Part shown: piece after piece, positions 1 to 8,899 of the stretch
How positions within the stretch are numbered: position 1 is the stretch's first letter
How the letters are laid out: each line of letters starts with the position of its first letter
Assembly (NCBI RefSeq): GCF_902168135.1
Contig: NZ_CABHOL010000056.1
Span: 1-64,000, forward strand
Reading direction: 5' to 3'
Length of the DNA stretch: 64,000 bases
From: an uncultured Fluviicola sp.
Lineage (GTDB): Bacteria; Bacteroidota; Bacteroidia; Flavobacteriales_D; Crocinitomicaceae
The notes under the pieces: model-generated
Told to the model about the DNA's origin: nothing
Databases searched by the model: none
What the model saw: the letters and a program-made list of their open reading frames with translations, nothing else
Position numbers and translations under genes: made by a program

Positions 1-71
1 TTTTTCAAGCAGAAGACGGCATACGAGATCTAGTACGGTCTCGTGGGCTCGGAGATGTGTATAAGAGACAG
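1..71. other. Illumina Nextera adapter contamination at contig end
   Basis: After five T residues, positions 6-29 match the Illumina P7 flow-cell sequence, 30-37 are an 8-base index (CTAGTACG, which I recognise as Nextera N702) and 38-71 are the Nextera read-2 transposon end finishing in AAGAGACAG. This is library-construction sequence, not genome. Biological sequence starts at about 72, and the assembly contig begins here untrimmed. No gene is interrupted in a way I can see. Confidence 0.98.
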
Positions 72-135
72 AGGTCCGTCTTAGACACGAGAAATACGGA
101 AAAACCATTTCTATAATGAGTTTAGTGAGATTTTC

Positions 136-375
136 ATGGCCTTCTACCTGAAAGTCAAAGAAGCAATGGACGAAATAGACCTGCTGGTATTTGTTCCCAT
201 AGAAAACCCTGATAAAACCGGCTGTCCGGAATCCGAATTCCCCCAATTACGCAGGCAAGTCAACGACCTGCTGGAAGAATGGCTAGATGCTTTTGACGTG
301 GATACAATCACGGTTAGCGGAACATTGCCGGAACGCGAGAAACAGGTCATTGAGGCCATCCTTCGATTCGATTAA
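136..375 (+). CDS. small hypothetical protein (79 aa)
   Basis: I do not recognise this family. The product is short, acidic and has no signal peptide or membrane segment. It looks like an alpha/beta fold, with a hydrophobic strand DLLVFVP near residues 15-21, an acidic helix around LLEEWLDAF and a C-terminal helix. ATG at 136 is the only ATG after an in-frame stop at 82-84, so the gene appears complete although it lies close to the contig end. It sits 31 bp upstream of a methyltransferase gene on the same strand and may be co-transcribed with it. There is no sequence basis for a function. Confidence 0.6.
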   Translation: MAFYLKVKEAMDEIDLLVFVPIENPDKTGCPESEFPQLRRQVNDLLEEWLDAFDVDTITVSGTLPEREKQVIEAILRFD

Positions 376-406
376 ACTTTTCGGGAACGGTATGATCTAA
401 GAAACT

Positions 407-1027
407 ATGAGCGAAAACGAAAAGCCGGAATTCTGGGAATCCAACTTCATCAGCAAGCAGGAAATGTGGGGAATCAATCCGGCAAAATCTGCATTAATTA
501 CCAAAGATCTTTTCCGGGAGAAATCCGTTAAGAATGTACTTATCCCCGGGATCGGTTACGGGCGAAACGCGCAGATTTTCCAGGAAAACGGCATGTCAGT
601 AACCGGAATTGAGATTTCCGAAACAGCCATCCGGTTATTGCGGAAACATTACGGAACAGATATGATTGTCTATCACGGCTCCGTAACCGATATGCCATTC
701 GATCAAAATCAGTTTGACGGGATTTTCTGTTACGCACTAATCCATTTGCTGGACACTGAAGAACGCAAAAAACTCATCAGTGACTGCTATAGCCAGCTTA
801 CAAACAGCGGGATCATGGTCTTTACCGTCATTTCAAAAAAAGCTCCGACTTACGGAACCGGAACACCCATCGGGAAAGACCGTTTTGAACAGTTCGGTGG
901 AGTTAACATGTTCTTCTACGACGAAGATTCGATCCGGGAAGAGTTCGGGGAATTTGGTTTGACCGAGATCCGGGAAGTTGAAGAGAACTTTCCGTTTTAT
1001 TGGATTATTTGTGAGAAAGTAAGTTAA
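407..1027 (+). CDS. class I SAM-dependent methyltransferase
   Basis: This 206-aa cytosolic protein has the Rossmann-type SAM-binding fold. Motif I is visible as VLIPGIGYGRNAQ near residues 45-57, an acidic strand-2 end as VTGIEIS near 65, and a motif-II-like segment as DGIFCYALIHLL near 105-116. The family uses S-adenosylmethionine to methylate small molecules or proteins. The N-terminal WxxNFxxxxxMWG pattern resembles thiopurine/tellurite-type methyltransferases, but I cannot fix the substrate. The gene is complete and follows a small unknown gene on the same strand. Confidence 0.8.
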   Translation: MSENEKPEFWESNFISKQEMWGINPAKSALITKDLFREKSVKNVLIPGIGYGRNAQIFQENGMSVTGIEISETAIRLLRKHYGTDMIVYHGSVTDMPFDQNQFDGIFCYALIHLLDTEERKKLISDCYSQLTNSGIMVFTVISKKAPTYGTGTPIGKDRFEQFGGVNMFFYDEDSIREEFGEFGLTEIREVEENFPFYWIICEKVS

Positions 1028-1058
1028 CCACTTGATATTTTTTAAGTATACTCACCCT

Positions 1059-1451
1059 ATGAATAAATCATTCTTAACAATCTTAATCGCATTGTTTATA
1101 AGTGCTTCATGTACTGCACCTGAACTTCCCGATGTTCAGTCATTAGATAAAATTGCTGACGCAAATAGCAGTTTACTATATGATTGGAATGAAGAATCCA
1201 TCAGAAATGAAAAAAGCATTTTCAATAAAAAAGATCTGGACATTAAGGTTAATCGCAAGGTTTCATTTCCTTATAAAGGTCAGAAATATTTGCTTTATCC
1301 ATTTTTCAAGAAGACTTCAAACAACCACCCAATTGCGTTTCTTCATTTCTTACTCACAGAAGAAAGTTTGGACATCGCTAAACTAAGAGGTACCTCATTT
1401 AAGGATTTAACCGAACTTGATCGGGATAAAGCTTATTATTACTATCAATAA
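1059..1451 (+). CDS. hypothetical lipoprotein (~130 aa)
   Basis: I chose ATG at 1059 because it gives a clean lipoprotein signal: basic MNKS, a hydrophobic stretch, then a lipobox ending ISASC near residue 18, predicting lipidation at the cysteine. An upstream in-frame ATG at 1032 would spoil the signal peptide. The mature part is charged and rich in lysine and aspartate, with no family I recognise. It is probably anchored in the outer or inner membrane facing the periplasm. The local base composition is more AT-rich than that of the methyltransferase upstream. Confidence 0.6.
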   Translation: MNKSFLTILIALFISASCTAPELPDVQSLDKIADANSSLLYDWNEESIRNEKSIFNKKDLDIKVNRKVSFPYKGQKYLLYPFFKKTSNNHPIAFLHFLLTEESLDIAKLRGTSFKDLTELDRDKAYYYYQ

Positions 1452-1574
1452 GTCTCGAATAGAATGATAGAAAATTTAGCATTTGCTTCTTCTCATTTGC
1501 TTTCTAGAATAAAGACCGATAAGTTGAATAACTTAGATTTCCTATATTTAGGATAATAATTAAATCAACCAAAA

Positions 1575-2534
1575 ATGATCCGTGTTATTCTATTTATTAT
1601 CTCATTATCAATCGGAAGTTTAATTTCCTTTGGACAAACAAGCGTTTTTGCAATTACAAATGATGGATCAATAATCAGAATTAATCCTGGAAATTGCAGT
1701 TATGAAATAATGGTACCTGGATCTCAAATCAACCAAAGCTTTACAGATATTGCTTATGATAATGGCGAATTGTATGTTTGCAACAATAAAATTTTCAGAA
1801 TCGATCTATTTTCAGGGAGTGCTGTATCAACCAATATCGGATCAATCAATGATAGCCCTTTAAATGGTTTGACAAGTGATCTTAATGGAAACTTCTATGC
1901 ATCCGGAGGAAAATTATCCAAAGTAATTCTATCTACAGGAAGCATTGGAAACCTTGGATTCCTAGACAATTACTATACAGCTGGAGATTTGGAAATTCAT
2001 AATGAAGCTTTTTATATTGCTGCTATTGATTCAGTCGGCAGCACCAAGTTGATCCGGGTTCAAACCAATCCATTTATGATTTCGGAAATCGGTTTGTTAC
2101 CAGATGCTGTTTACGGGATGACCAAACACAGCTCTTTGAATGCCGATGAAGTTTTCATCTCGAGTTTTTCAAATTTATTAGTCCTCAATTTAAACACAAC
2201 CGTGACATCGGTCATTTGCCCACAAATTTGGCCAGGAATGAGTATTTACGGACTGACATCCGGACCGGAGTATTTAAACATTCAACTTCAAGCCAATTCA
2301 AGCGAAATAAATATTGTGCAACAGGAAAAACAGGTAACAATTCATATTGAAAACACGCAATTGGATCAATTCATTTACGAGATTCAAAATACTCTTGGAC
2401 AAATTATTGTTTCATCGGGCATTTCTTCTCAAAACACCAGTATTAATCTAAGTAATTTTGTTAAAGGAATATATTTCCTTACCATCATTAAATCAAACCA
2501 GCCTATTCTTCAAAAAAAACTAATTTCCTTTTAA
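1575..2534 (+). CDS. secreted protein with T9SS type A sorting domain
   Basis: This 319-aa protein starts with a signal peptide (hydrophobic to about residue 20, cleaved near SFGQ). The central part has repeated short strands such as AYDNGELYVCNN and TSDLNGNFYASGGK, suggesting a beta-propeller/NHL-like body. The last ~75 residues look like a type A T9SS domain: an Ig-like strand pattern with YEIQNTLGQIIVSSG, then FVKGIYFLTI and a final KKLISF. T9SS substrates cross the outer membrane and are often anchored to surface lipopolysaccharide. The specific function is unknown. Confidence 0.75.
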   Translation: MIRVILFIISLSIGSLISFGQTSVFAITNDGSIIRINPGNCSYEIMVPGSQINQSFTDIAYDNGELYVCNNKIFRIDLFSGSAVSTNIGSINDSPLNGLTSDLNGNFYASGGKLSKVILSTGSIGNLGFLDNYYTAGDLEIHNEAFYIAAIDSVGSTKLIRVQTNPFMISEIGLLPDAVYGMTKHSSLNADEVFISSFSNLLVLNLNTTVTSVICPQIWPGMSIYGLTSGPEYLNIQLQANSSEINIVQQEKQVTIHIENTQLDQFIYEIQNTLGQIIVSSGISSQNTSINLSNFVKGIYFLTIIKSNQPILQKKLISF

Positions 2535-2784
2535 TTCATTTACATGCAATCAAACCTTGCATTTTCATTTCCCTGACCCGCCTGTTCATTTACAGCGACA
2601 GATTAATCTTTGCTGGAATGGTCCCATTTTTAATCCTTGCCCTTTGTTTGATAAAAAATAAACATTGAAAATCAATCATTTAACTCATCAAGGGGTAACC
2701 CCCTATTTGCGTTTTTTTCTTAGCAAAGAGCTAACAATCAAAATTAAAACCCTAGATTCGCACCGAATTTTTAAATCACTATTT

Positions 2785-4650
2785 ATGATGAAAAAACTAC
2801 ACTTAATTTTTCTTGCGTTTACTTTTTTGGGTTTTAAAGCCTATGCACAGCCATGTGCTGCCGTCATCACTGCCTCAGATGCTTTGATTTGTTCTGGTGA
2901 CAGCATTACCCTTCATGCTCTTGCAAATGGTCCGGATAACCAGCTGGATGCCTCGAACACTGCCGGAAACAATCACCGAGGTAACATGTTCGATATTGTT
3001 GCCACAAATGCGGTAACTATTCTCTCTTTCGATGCTTCTCCCATGGGAAATACAACCATCGAAATCTATTACAAGGCCGGAACCTGGAACGGATTCGCTA
3101 ATACACCCTCTGCATGGACGTATATCGGTTCAGCCGCCACTCCATACACCGGAGGATTCTCAACTGTTGCTGTCCCGGTAAATGTGACTATCCCGGCGGG
3201 ACAAACTTATGCATTTTACGTAACGTCGAATACATCCGCAGTCAGTCTGAACTACTCAAATGGTACAGCAGTAGGAAATGTTTACTCCTCTGATGCAAAC
3301 ATCACTTTCCTGGAGGGAGGCGGATTGGAATATCCGTTTACGCAAAATACAGGTGCCGTTTACCAACCGCGTGTATGGAACGGAAGAATCCACTATGCCA
3401 TAGCGGATCAACCGGGATCAACACTTACCTGGGGAACAGGAGAGACAACGGCATCTATTCCTGCAGCACCAACTTCCGCAACAACTTATACTGTTTCGGC
3501 AACAGTTCCCGGGTGTCCCTCAACATTAGCGGATACGCTGGCAGTAGTTGTTTCACTTCCTCCTGTAACCGCACACGCACCTTTGGTAGTTTGTGCTGAA
3601 GACGAAGTAACACTCTACGGTACCGGCGCTGAAACCTTCACATGGGACAACGGTGTAACAGACAGCCTTGCTTTCGATGCAACTGTTACAACAACTTATG
3701 TTGTTACCGGTACGGATTCCATCGGATGTGCGGATACTGACACAATAACCATGACTGTCAATCAGCTTCCTAATGTAAATGCAGGTGCAGATTTCGGGGT
3801 TTGTGAAGGGAACGATATCACTCTAACAGGACAAGGTGCAGATACTTATGCCTGGAATAACGGAGTAATGGATAATGTTCCGTTCGAACCAGCAACAACG
3901 GCTTCCTATATTCTAACGGGAACAGACACCAACGGATGTATTAAAAACGACACAATTACAGTGACCGTTAACTCTACACCAATTGTTTCTGCAGGACCGG
4001 ACCTGGATCTTTGCCAGGGAATACCTCATACATTTTCAGGAACAGGTGCACAAACATATGTTTGGACCAACGGAGTAACCGATGGTACTCCGGCTATTCC
4101 TGTGAATGCAACGTACACTGTTACCGGAACAGATTCGAACGGATGTTCCGCGAGTGATCAGATGACGGTTACCATCCACAACGTGATGTCCTCGATCTTT
4201 TCATCCGGTGGAATACTCACTGCCGGGGTATTGGTCGACATGACTGCTCAGTGGGTAAATTGTGCCGATATGTCTATCATTCCGGGAGCAACAGACGTTA
4301 TTTTTGAACCGACACACGGCGGAACTTACGCAATCGTTATCCAGGACAATGTTTACGGATGTATCGATACTTCAAATTGCGTAGATATTCAATTTGCAGG
4401 GATCGACGATGTGTCAGCTGCCGAGTTGAACGTTTACCCGGTTCCAACGAATGGAAAAGTAACAGTTGCTTCAACAGGAACAGTGATAGAACGCGTAGAG
4501 TTAATCGACATGCTTGGAAAAGTACTGGAAACTTCAGAACCAAATACATTGCAGGCGGAACTTGATCTTTCAGCATACGAGTCTAATACTTTTTTCCTGC
4601 GCGTTTACCGCAGCGGACAGGCGGTTTTGCTAAAAGTGGTAAAGAATTGA
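2785..4650 (+). CDS. large secreted T9SS type A protein with three 70-aa Ig-like repeats
   Basis: I place the start at 2785, where MMKKLHLIFLAF begins a signal peptide ending near AYAQ; the 40 residues upstream in the same frame have no signal character. Residues ~25-240 look like a jelly-roll/adhesion-type module. Residues ~261-465 hold three tandem modules of almost exactly 70 residues, each with a VC..D/N.ITL..GTGA.TY.W.NGV core and ending in TVTGTDSNGC-like text, as in PKD/SprB-like surface adhesins. The C-terminus (LNVYPVPTNGKVTV to KVVKN) is a clear type A T9SS sorting domain. It is probably a cell-surface adhesin or matrix protein. A terminator follows. Confidence 0.85.
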   Translation: MMKKLHLIFLAFTFLGFKAYAQPCAAVITASDALICSGDSITLHALANGPDNQLDASNTAGNNHRGNMFDIVATNAVTILSFDASPMGNTTIEIYYKAGTWNGFANTPSAWTYIGSAATPYTGGFSTVAVPVNVTIPAGQTYAFYVTSNTSAVSLNYSNGTAVGNVYSSDANITFLEGGGLEYPFTQNTGAVYQPRVWNGRIHYAIADQPGSTLTWGTGETTASIPAAPTSATTYTVSATVPGCPSTLADTLAVVVSLPPVTAHAPLVVCAEDEVTLYGTGAETFTWDNGVTDSLAFDATVTTTYVVTGTDSIGCADTDTITMTVNQLPNVNAGADFGVCEGNDITLTGQGADTYAWNNGVMDNVPFEPATTASYILTGTDTNGCIKNDTITVTVNSTPIVSAGPDLDLCQGIPHTFSGTGAQTYVWTNGVTDGTPAIPVNATYTVTGTDSNGCSASDQMTVTIHNVMSSIFSSGGILTAGVLVDMTAQWVNCADMSIIPGATDVIFEPTHGGTYAIVIQDNVYGCIDTSNCVDIQFAGIDDVSAAELNVYPVPTNGKVTVASTGTVIERVELIDMLGKVLETSEPNTLQAELDLSAYESNTFFLRVYRSGQAVLLKVVKN

Positions 4651-4701
4651 TAAAACCAAACTTTCCGGTTGACATTTCATAAATTGTCAATTTATATTTC
4701 A

Positions 4702-4732
4702 CCTCAGTAAACTATGTTTGCTGAGGTTTTTT
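4702..4732 (+). terminator. Rho-independent terminator
   Basis: An 11-bp stem (CCTCAGTAAAC / GTTTGCTGAGG, with one wobble pair) closes a 3-nt loop and is followed by TTTTTTA. It lies 52 bp after the T9SS surface-protein gene and fits termination of that transcript. Confidence 0.85.
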
Positions 4733-4916
4733 ATTTCAATCTAAAATTCCGATTTTACCATCTTATTTTAACGAATTTTAAGGTTTCCATCCGCTTAGAA
4801 AATCGATTTAATCACTTACCTTTATTCATTCGAAAGTACAAGCTTTATCCAATTTCACTGACCGAAAATTTTCATTCCAAACTCGCGGTCAGTCACAACT
4901 TAAAACAAACAACAAC

Positions 4917-6026
4917 ATGCGCAAAGGATTTGTATTTACACCCTATTCTGCTCCCGAGTTGTCTCCCTTCGACAGGCTGTTTGAGATCTTTAAGGAACTC
5001 ATCACGCACACATCCGGGGATTTTGACGAGGCAATTGACTGGCTCCGTGTACTCGACAAGGAATACGAGCTCACTACCCCGGATTACACCATTGATGATT
5101 TCGTGGAAGATCTTCGGAAAAAGAACTTTATTCGTGATAAAAACGGAAAAGACGGAACCGGCGGAGCAGAAATTACTGCTAAAATGGAACGAGCCATTCG
5201 CCAGCATGCCCTGGAACAAATCTTCGGGAACCTGAAAAAAAGCGGGCTTGGAAATCACCGTACCAAACACAGCGGGACCGGTGATGAACAAACCGGTGAT
5301 TACCGGCAGTTCAATTTCGGCGACGGACTGGAAAAAATCTCCATGACAGAGAGTCTGCGAAACGCACAGATCAACAACGGAATGGGAGAATTCCAGCTTC
5401 ATGAACGTGATTTAGTGGTTGAAGAAAGCTTCTACAAAGCACAAATGAGTACGGTTTTGATGATAGACATCAGCCACAGCATGATCCTGTACGGTGAAGA
5501 CCGCATTACTCCGGCTAAAAAAGTAGCCATGGCTTTGGCTGAACTTATCAAAACACGTTATCCGAAAGACACTCTCGATATCCTGGTTTTCGGAGATGAT
5601 GCCTGGGCTATTGAAGCGAAAGACCTTCCCTACCTGGAAGTCGGACCGTATCACACCAATACAGTTGCAGGGCTCGAATTGGCAATGGACCTGCTTCGCA
5701 GAAAGCGCAATACCAACAAGCAGATCTTTATGATTACCGATGGAAAACCGAGTTGTGTGATCGAACCGGATGGTTCTTATTATATGAATTCTGTTGGTTT
5801 GGACAAGTACATCGTCGACAAATGCTACACAACGGCTCAACAGGCGCGTAAACTGCACATTCCAATCACCACGTTCATGATTGCGCAAGACCCGTATTTA
5901 CAGCAATTCATTCAGAACTTTACAGCTGCAAACCAGGGAAAGGCATTCTATACAGGAATCCAGGGATTGGGACAAATGATCTTTGAAGATTATCAAACAA
6001 ATCGAATTAAACGAATCAGAGGATAG
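4917..6026 (+). CDS. VWA domain-containing protein
   Basis: This 369-aa cytosolic protein has a charged helical N-terminal half and a von Willebrand factor A domain from about residue 180. The MIDAS metal site is intact as DISHS (DxSxS), with a downstream conserved Thr (HTNT) and an ITDGKPS strand. VWA proteins of this type act with MoxR-family AAA+ ATPases as metal-dependent chaperone or insertase pairs, and the next gene is such an ATPase, so they probably form one complex. The target is unknown. Start ATG 4917 has no competing upstream start. The gap to the ATPase gene contains an 8-bp tandem repeat. Confidence 0.85.
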   Translation: MRKGFVFTPYSAPELSPFDRLFEIFKELITHTSGDFDEAIDWLRVLDKEYELTTPDYTIDDFVEDLRKKNFIRDKNGKDGTGGAEITAKMERAIRQHALEQIFGNLKKSGLGNHRTKHSGTGDEQTGDYRQFNFGDGLEKISMTESLRNAQINNGMGEFQLHERDLVVEESFYKAQMSTVLMIDISHSMILYGEDRITPAKKVAMALAELIKTRYPKDTLDILVFGDDAWAIEAKDLPYLEVGPYHTNTVAGLELAMDLLRRKRNTNKQIFMITDGKPSCVIEPDGSYYMNSVGLDKYIVDKCYTTAQQARKLHIPITTFMIAQDPYLQQFIQNFTAANQGKAFYTGIQGLGQMIFEDYQTNRIKRIRG

Positions 6027-6060
6027 ACAACAAGTTCAAAAAGTTTAAAAGTTCAATTTG

Positions 6061-6120
6061 AACATTTGAACATTTGAACATTTGAACATTTGAACATTTG
6101 AACATTTGAACATTTGAACA
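6061..6120 (+). repeat. 8-bp tandem repeat (AACATTTG x7.5)
   Basis: AACATTTG is repeated 7.5 times without error directly before the ATPase gene, in the spacer after the VWA gene. Just upstream, from 6043, GTTCAAAAAG-type text forms inverted partners to TTGAAC. A perfect short tandem array between two co-directional partner genes could change length by slippage and so alter their spacing or mRNA structure. Units of 8 bp do not preserve reading frame, but the array is outside the likely coding start at 6144. Confidence 0.95.
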
Positions 6121-6143
6121 AATTAAATACACAAACAGAACGT

Positions 6144-7607
6144 ATGAAATCAATTAAAACATTAGGCGAATTAAAAGCATCGGGATACCAAACTAGGAGT
6201 GTTAAAGAAGAACTGCGGTCGAATTTAATGGAAGCATTGAAATCCGGGAAGCAGGCATTTGAAGGAATACACGGTTACGAAAACACGGTTATACCTGAAC
6301 TGGAGCGTGCTATCCTGGCAAAACACAATATCAATTTACTGGGACTTCGCGGACAGGCAAAAACACGTTTGGCGCGCCTGATGGTAAACCTGCTTGACGA
6401 ATGGATGCCGATCGTTCAGGGTTCGGAAGTAAACGATGATCCACTGGCACCGCTTTCCCGCTACGCAAAAGACCTGATTGCAGAAAAAGGAGACGACACA
6501 CCGATTGCCTGGGTTCACCGTGAAGACCGCTTTGCTGAGAAACTGGCAACTCCGGATGTAACGATTGCAGACCTCATCGGGGACGTAGATCCGATCAAAG
6601 CTGCAAACATGAAATTGTCTTACGCTGACGAGCGGGTAATTCACTTCGGGATGATCCCACGCGCAAACCGGTGTATTTTCGTGATTAACGAATTACCGGA
6701 TCTGCAGGCCCGCATCCAGGTGGCTTTATTCAATATTTTACAGGAAGGTGATATCCAGATACGTGGTTTCCAATTGCGCTTCCCACTGGACATTCAGTTT
6801 GTATTCACTGCAAACCCGGAAGATTACACCAACCGCGGAAGTATCGTTACACCGCTGAAAGACCGTATCGGTTCTCAAATTCTCACGCACTACCCGGAAA
6901 CTATCCAGGTTGCAAGGACCATTACCGAACAGGAGGCAAAACTGGAAGGGGATCAGAAAGAGAATATCACTGTTCCGGGACTGGCAATGGACCTGATCGA
7001 ACAAATTGGATTTGAAGCTCGTGAAAGCGAATACATTGACGTAAAAAGCGGTGTAAGTGCACGAATGAGTATTTCTGCCTTTGAGAACCTGGTAAGTGCA
7101 GCAGAATTGCGCGGATTGAAAAGCAAAAGCCCGAAAACAAGTGTCAGACTGGCCGATTTCCAGGGAATTATCCCAGCCTTAACGGGTAAAATGGAATTGG
7201 TATACGAAGGTGAACAGGAAGGAAGCACGTATGTTGCAGAACAATTGATCGGAAGAGCAGTAAAAACACTGTTCGAAAGCTATTTCCCGAAAGTGGAGAA
7301 ATTAGAGAAACCGGGAGAAAGCGGTCCGTACCAGGAAATTGTGGATTGGTTCTTCGAACAGGATGAATTCGTTCTTTCCGAAGATGCGGATGACAAAACG
7401 TATCATGCCCAACTGGATTCTATTACTCCGCTGGAAGCTTTGATCCAAAAATACCAGCCGAAAGTTACTCCGGCAGAAAAGCATTTCCTGAAAGAATTCG
7501 TTTTATGGGGCTTGGTGGAAAGTAAGAAACTGAGCAAATCACAAATGAACAACCATACAACTTTTAGTGATCAGTTCAGCTCTTACGTCAGAGGAGGTTT
7601 GAATTAA
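6144..7607 (+). CDS. MoxR/magnesium-chelatase-like AAA+ ATPase
   Basis: The product is about 487 aa. ATG at 6144 (MKSIKTLGELK) is preferred; an in-frame TTG at 6114 lies inside the tandem repeat and is unlikely. Walker A appears as LLGLRGQAKTR (G-x-x-G-Q-A-K-T rather than GKT), Walker B as CIFVINELPDL (N-E in place of D-E), and sensor 1 as FTANPEDYTNRG, followed by the TPLKDRIGSQI arginine-finger region. This layout resembles the ATPase subunits of magnesium chelatase and MoxR families. It pairs with the upstream VWA protein. The Walker deviations may be family-typical; I cannot tell without an alignment. Confidence 0.85.
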   Translation: MKSIKTLGELKASGYQTRSVKEELRSNLMEALKSGKQAFEGIHGYENTVIPELERAILAKHNINLLGLRGQAKTRLARLMVNLLDEWMPIVQGSEVNDDPLAPLSRYAKDLIAEKGDDTPIAWVHREDRFAEKLATPDVTIADLIGDVDPIKAANMKLSYADERVIHFGMIPRANRCIFVINELPDLQARIQVALFNILQEGDIQIRGFQLRFPLDIQFVFTANPEDYTNRGSIVTPLKDRIGSQILTHYPETIQVARTITEQEAKLEGDQKENITVPGLAMDLIEQIGFEARESEYIDVKSGVSARMSISAFENLVSAAELRGLKSKSPKTSVRLADFQGIIPALTGKMELVYEGEQEGSTYVAEQLIGRAVKTLFESYFPKVEKLEKPGESGPYQEIVDWFFEQDEFVLSEDADDKTYHAQLDSITPLEALIQKYQPKVTPAEKHFLKEFVLWGLVESKKLSKSQMNNHTTFSDQFSSYVRGGLN

Positions 7608-7621
7608 GAGAGCGAAAAATG

Positions 7622-7654
7622 AGAACGAGAATGAGTAAATTAAGTTCTCGTTCT
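7622..7654. repeat. inverted repeat after the ATPase gene
   Basis: AGAACGAGAA (7622-7631) and TTCTCGTTCT (7645-7654) are perfect 10-bp arms around a 13-nt loop, 15 bp after the ATPase stop. No U-tract follows, so it is an mRNA-stabilising or weak terminating hairpin at most. Confidence 0.6.
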
Positions 7655-7750
7655 AAATCAGTTTACTTCAAGAACTTAATCTTTTTGCAATAAGATTTGT
7701 CAGTTTTAGGTCTTAAGCTGTGAGCTAACGTTTTCCATGACCCGCACAAA

Positions 7751-7784
7751 ACAAAAAAGGGAACCCGATTCGGATTCCCTTTTA
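7751..7784 (-). terminator. terminator of the 7.8-8.5 kb lipoprotein gene
   Basis: On the minus strand, AAAAGGGAA/TTCCCTTTT arms with an inner CCG/CGG stem are followed by a T-rich stretch (TTTTTTGTTTTG), 20-50 bp after the stop of the minus-strand lipoprotein gene. This is a convincing intrinsic terminator. Confidence 0.85.
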
Positions 7785-7801
7785 TATTTTACAGTTGATT
7801 C

Positions 7802-8467
7802 TTATTTCTCAGTCAATTTGATCGTTGTTTTTCCTGAAGTAGAGCTTGTTGTACCTCCGGAAGTGCTGGAATTACCGATTTCAGCCTCTAAAGCCAATTC
7901 TTTACCTTTAGACTCAGTAACTGTGTAGATCATTACGTTCTCACCGGTCATGTAGCTATCTGTATCCGTAGACGTTTGAGTTGACCCTCCTTGTGGAGTG
8001 TAAGCAGTGGTTGTTGTTTCAGACAAAGTGTTGAACATTACACGCTCGTTCTTTTTGAACTCATCCCCTTTTGTTTTACCCACGAAAGACCATGTTCCGC
8101 TTGAAGTTGTAGTAACTTTTGTGGTTGCAGTAACTCCAAAAATTTCTTGAGTAGAAGACACATCTGTTGTAGAAGTCCACGTACCATCTTTCTCAATAGT
8201 CATTTCGTTTGTGTTTACAGTACCAGTAGAAGTAGTTGTAACTGTTGATCCACCACTTGTTGTAGCTGTGCTGTTAGAAACAGTAGATTCAGTCATTGTA
8301 GTAGTGTAAACTGTTTTGTCGCCATTTGACTCAGTTTCTGTTTCTGTAGAATTGTACTCAGTAACTTTCCACTCATTTGCCATTTTACCTTTGGTTGATT
8401 TACCACAAGAAGCCAATCCGGCAGCTAAAAATGCAACACTAAGGGTGCAGATAAAAATCTTTTTCAT
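7802..8467 (-). CDS. Thr/Ser-rich lipoprotein, paralogue 1 of 3
   Basis: This 221-aa protein has a lipoprotein signal (MKKIFICTLSVAF then a lipobox ending LASC near residue 21). Right after the lipidated cysteine comes GKSTKGKMANEWKV, a block shared with the two neighbouring genes (GKTTKRKLTNDWKV and GKSTTGKIANNWTI), so the three are tandem paralogues. The body is low-complexity, rich in Thr and Ser, with EKDGTW-type segments suggesting a lipocalin-like or META-like beta barrel. It is probably in the envelope. It has its own promoter and terminator, so it is transcribed separately from the other two. Confidence 0.8.
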   Translation of the reverse strand: MKKIFICTLSVAFLAAGLASCGKSTKGKMANEWKVTEYNSTETETESNGDKTVYTTTMTESTVSNSTATTSGGSTVTTTSTGTVNTNEMTIEKDGTWTSTTDVSSTQEIFGVTATTKVTTTSSGTWSFVGKTKGDEFKKNERVMFNTLSETTTTAYTPQGGSTQTSTDTDSYMTGENVMIYTVTESKGKELALEAEIGNSSTSGGTTSSTSGKTTIKLTEK

Positions 8468-8492
8468 TATTGTAAGTTATAAATTAGTTGAG

Positions 8493-8523
8493 CAAATGTA
8501 TCACTATTCGAGTAATAGTCAAA
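8493..8523 (-). promoter_or_regulatory. Bacteroidota-type promoter for paralogue 1
   Basis: Read on the minus strand, TTTG (8520-8523) is followed after exactly 19 nt by TACATTTG (8493-8500), matching the Bacteroidota sigma-ABfr consensus TTTG-N19-TAnnTTTG. The start codon lies 25 nt downstream of the -7 box. Confidence 0.8.
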
Positions 8524-8899
8524 CTTTTAACAAAAAGATAACTGGGTTTGCTTGATATATCCATTAGATGAATTTGCGGTTAAAAAAGAAATAACAACCT
8601 GATTCTACTCTTCTAATCTGAACATGCCTACATTCTGTTTTTCCCCGCCGGCACTGGTTCCATGCTGTTTTCATCTTCATGTCCCGGGGTAATGCTTAGA
8701 AATTTCGGAATGAGTTTTGAACGGCTAAATCTTGCGCTTCAGCCCCTGTTCGAAGGGACCTTTTTTAGAATCTTTAACAGTATTTTAGTCAAAATCAGCT
8801 ACCTGACAAACTTGCGTAAACGCATTAAGATCTTTATCAAAAGAAAAAGGATCCGTTTATCGAATCCTTCCTCTTAACAATTAAATATCGGTCTCAGTC
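8524..8899. other. intergenic stretch between lipoprotein paralogues 1 and 2
   Basis: Apart from the promoter just before paralogue 1 and the terminator of paralogue 2, I see nothing convincing here. A 71-aa open frame at 8662-8877 on the plus strand runs through the terminator and lacks any family features, so I do not call it a gene. Confidence 0.6.
8836..8870 (-). terminator. terminator of lipoprotein paralogue 2
   Basis: On the minus strand the stem AAGGAT/ATCCTT with inner TCG/CGG-like pairs and a short loop is followed by TTTTTCTTTTG. It lies 30-60 bp after the stop of the minus-strand gene ending at 8900. Confidence 0.7.

Noticed and set aside
4714-5402. Overlapping frames at the start of the VWA gene (both strands)
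   Set aside because: They are shadows of the VWA gene, which has a full domain structure.
6114-6143. TTG start for the MoxR-like ATPase
   Set aside because: It lies in the tandem repeat and adds ten residues without family support; ATG 6144 is better.
8662-8877. 71-aa open frame between lipoprotein paralogues
   Set aside because: It overlaps a minus-strand terminator and shows no family feature or promoter.
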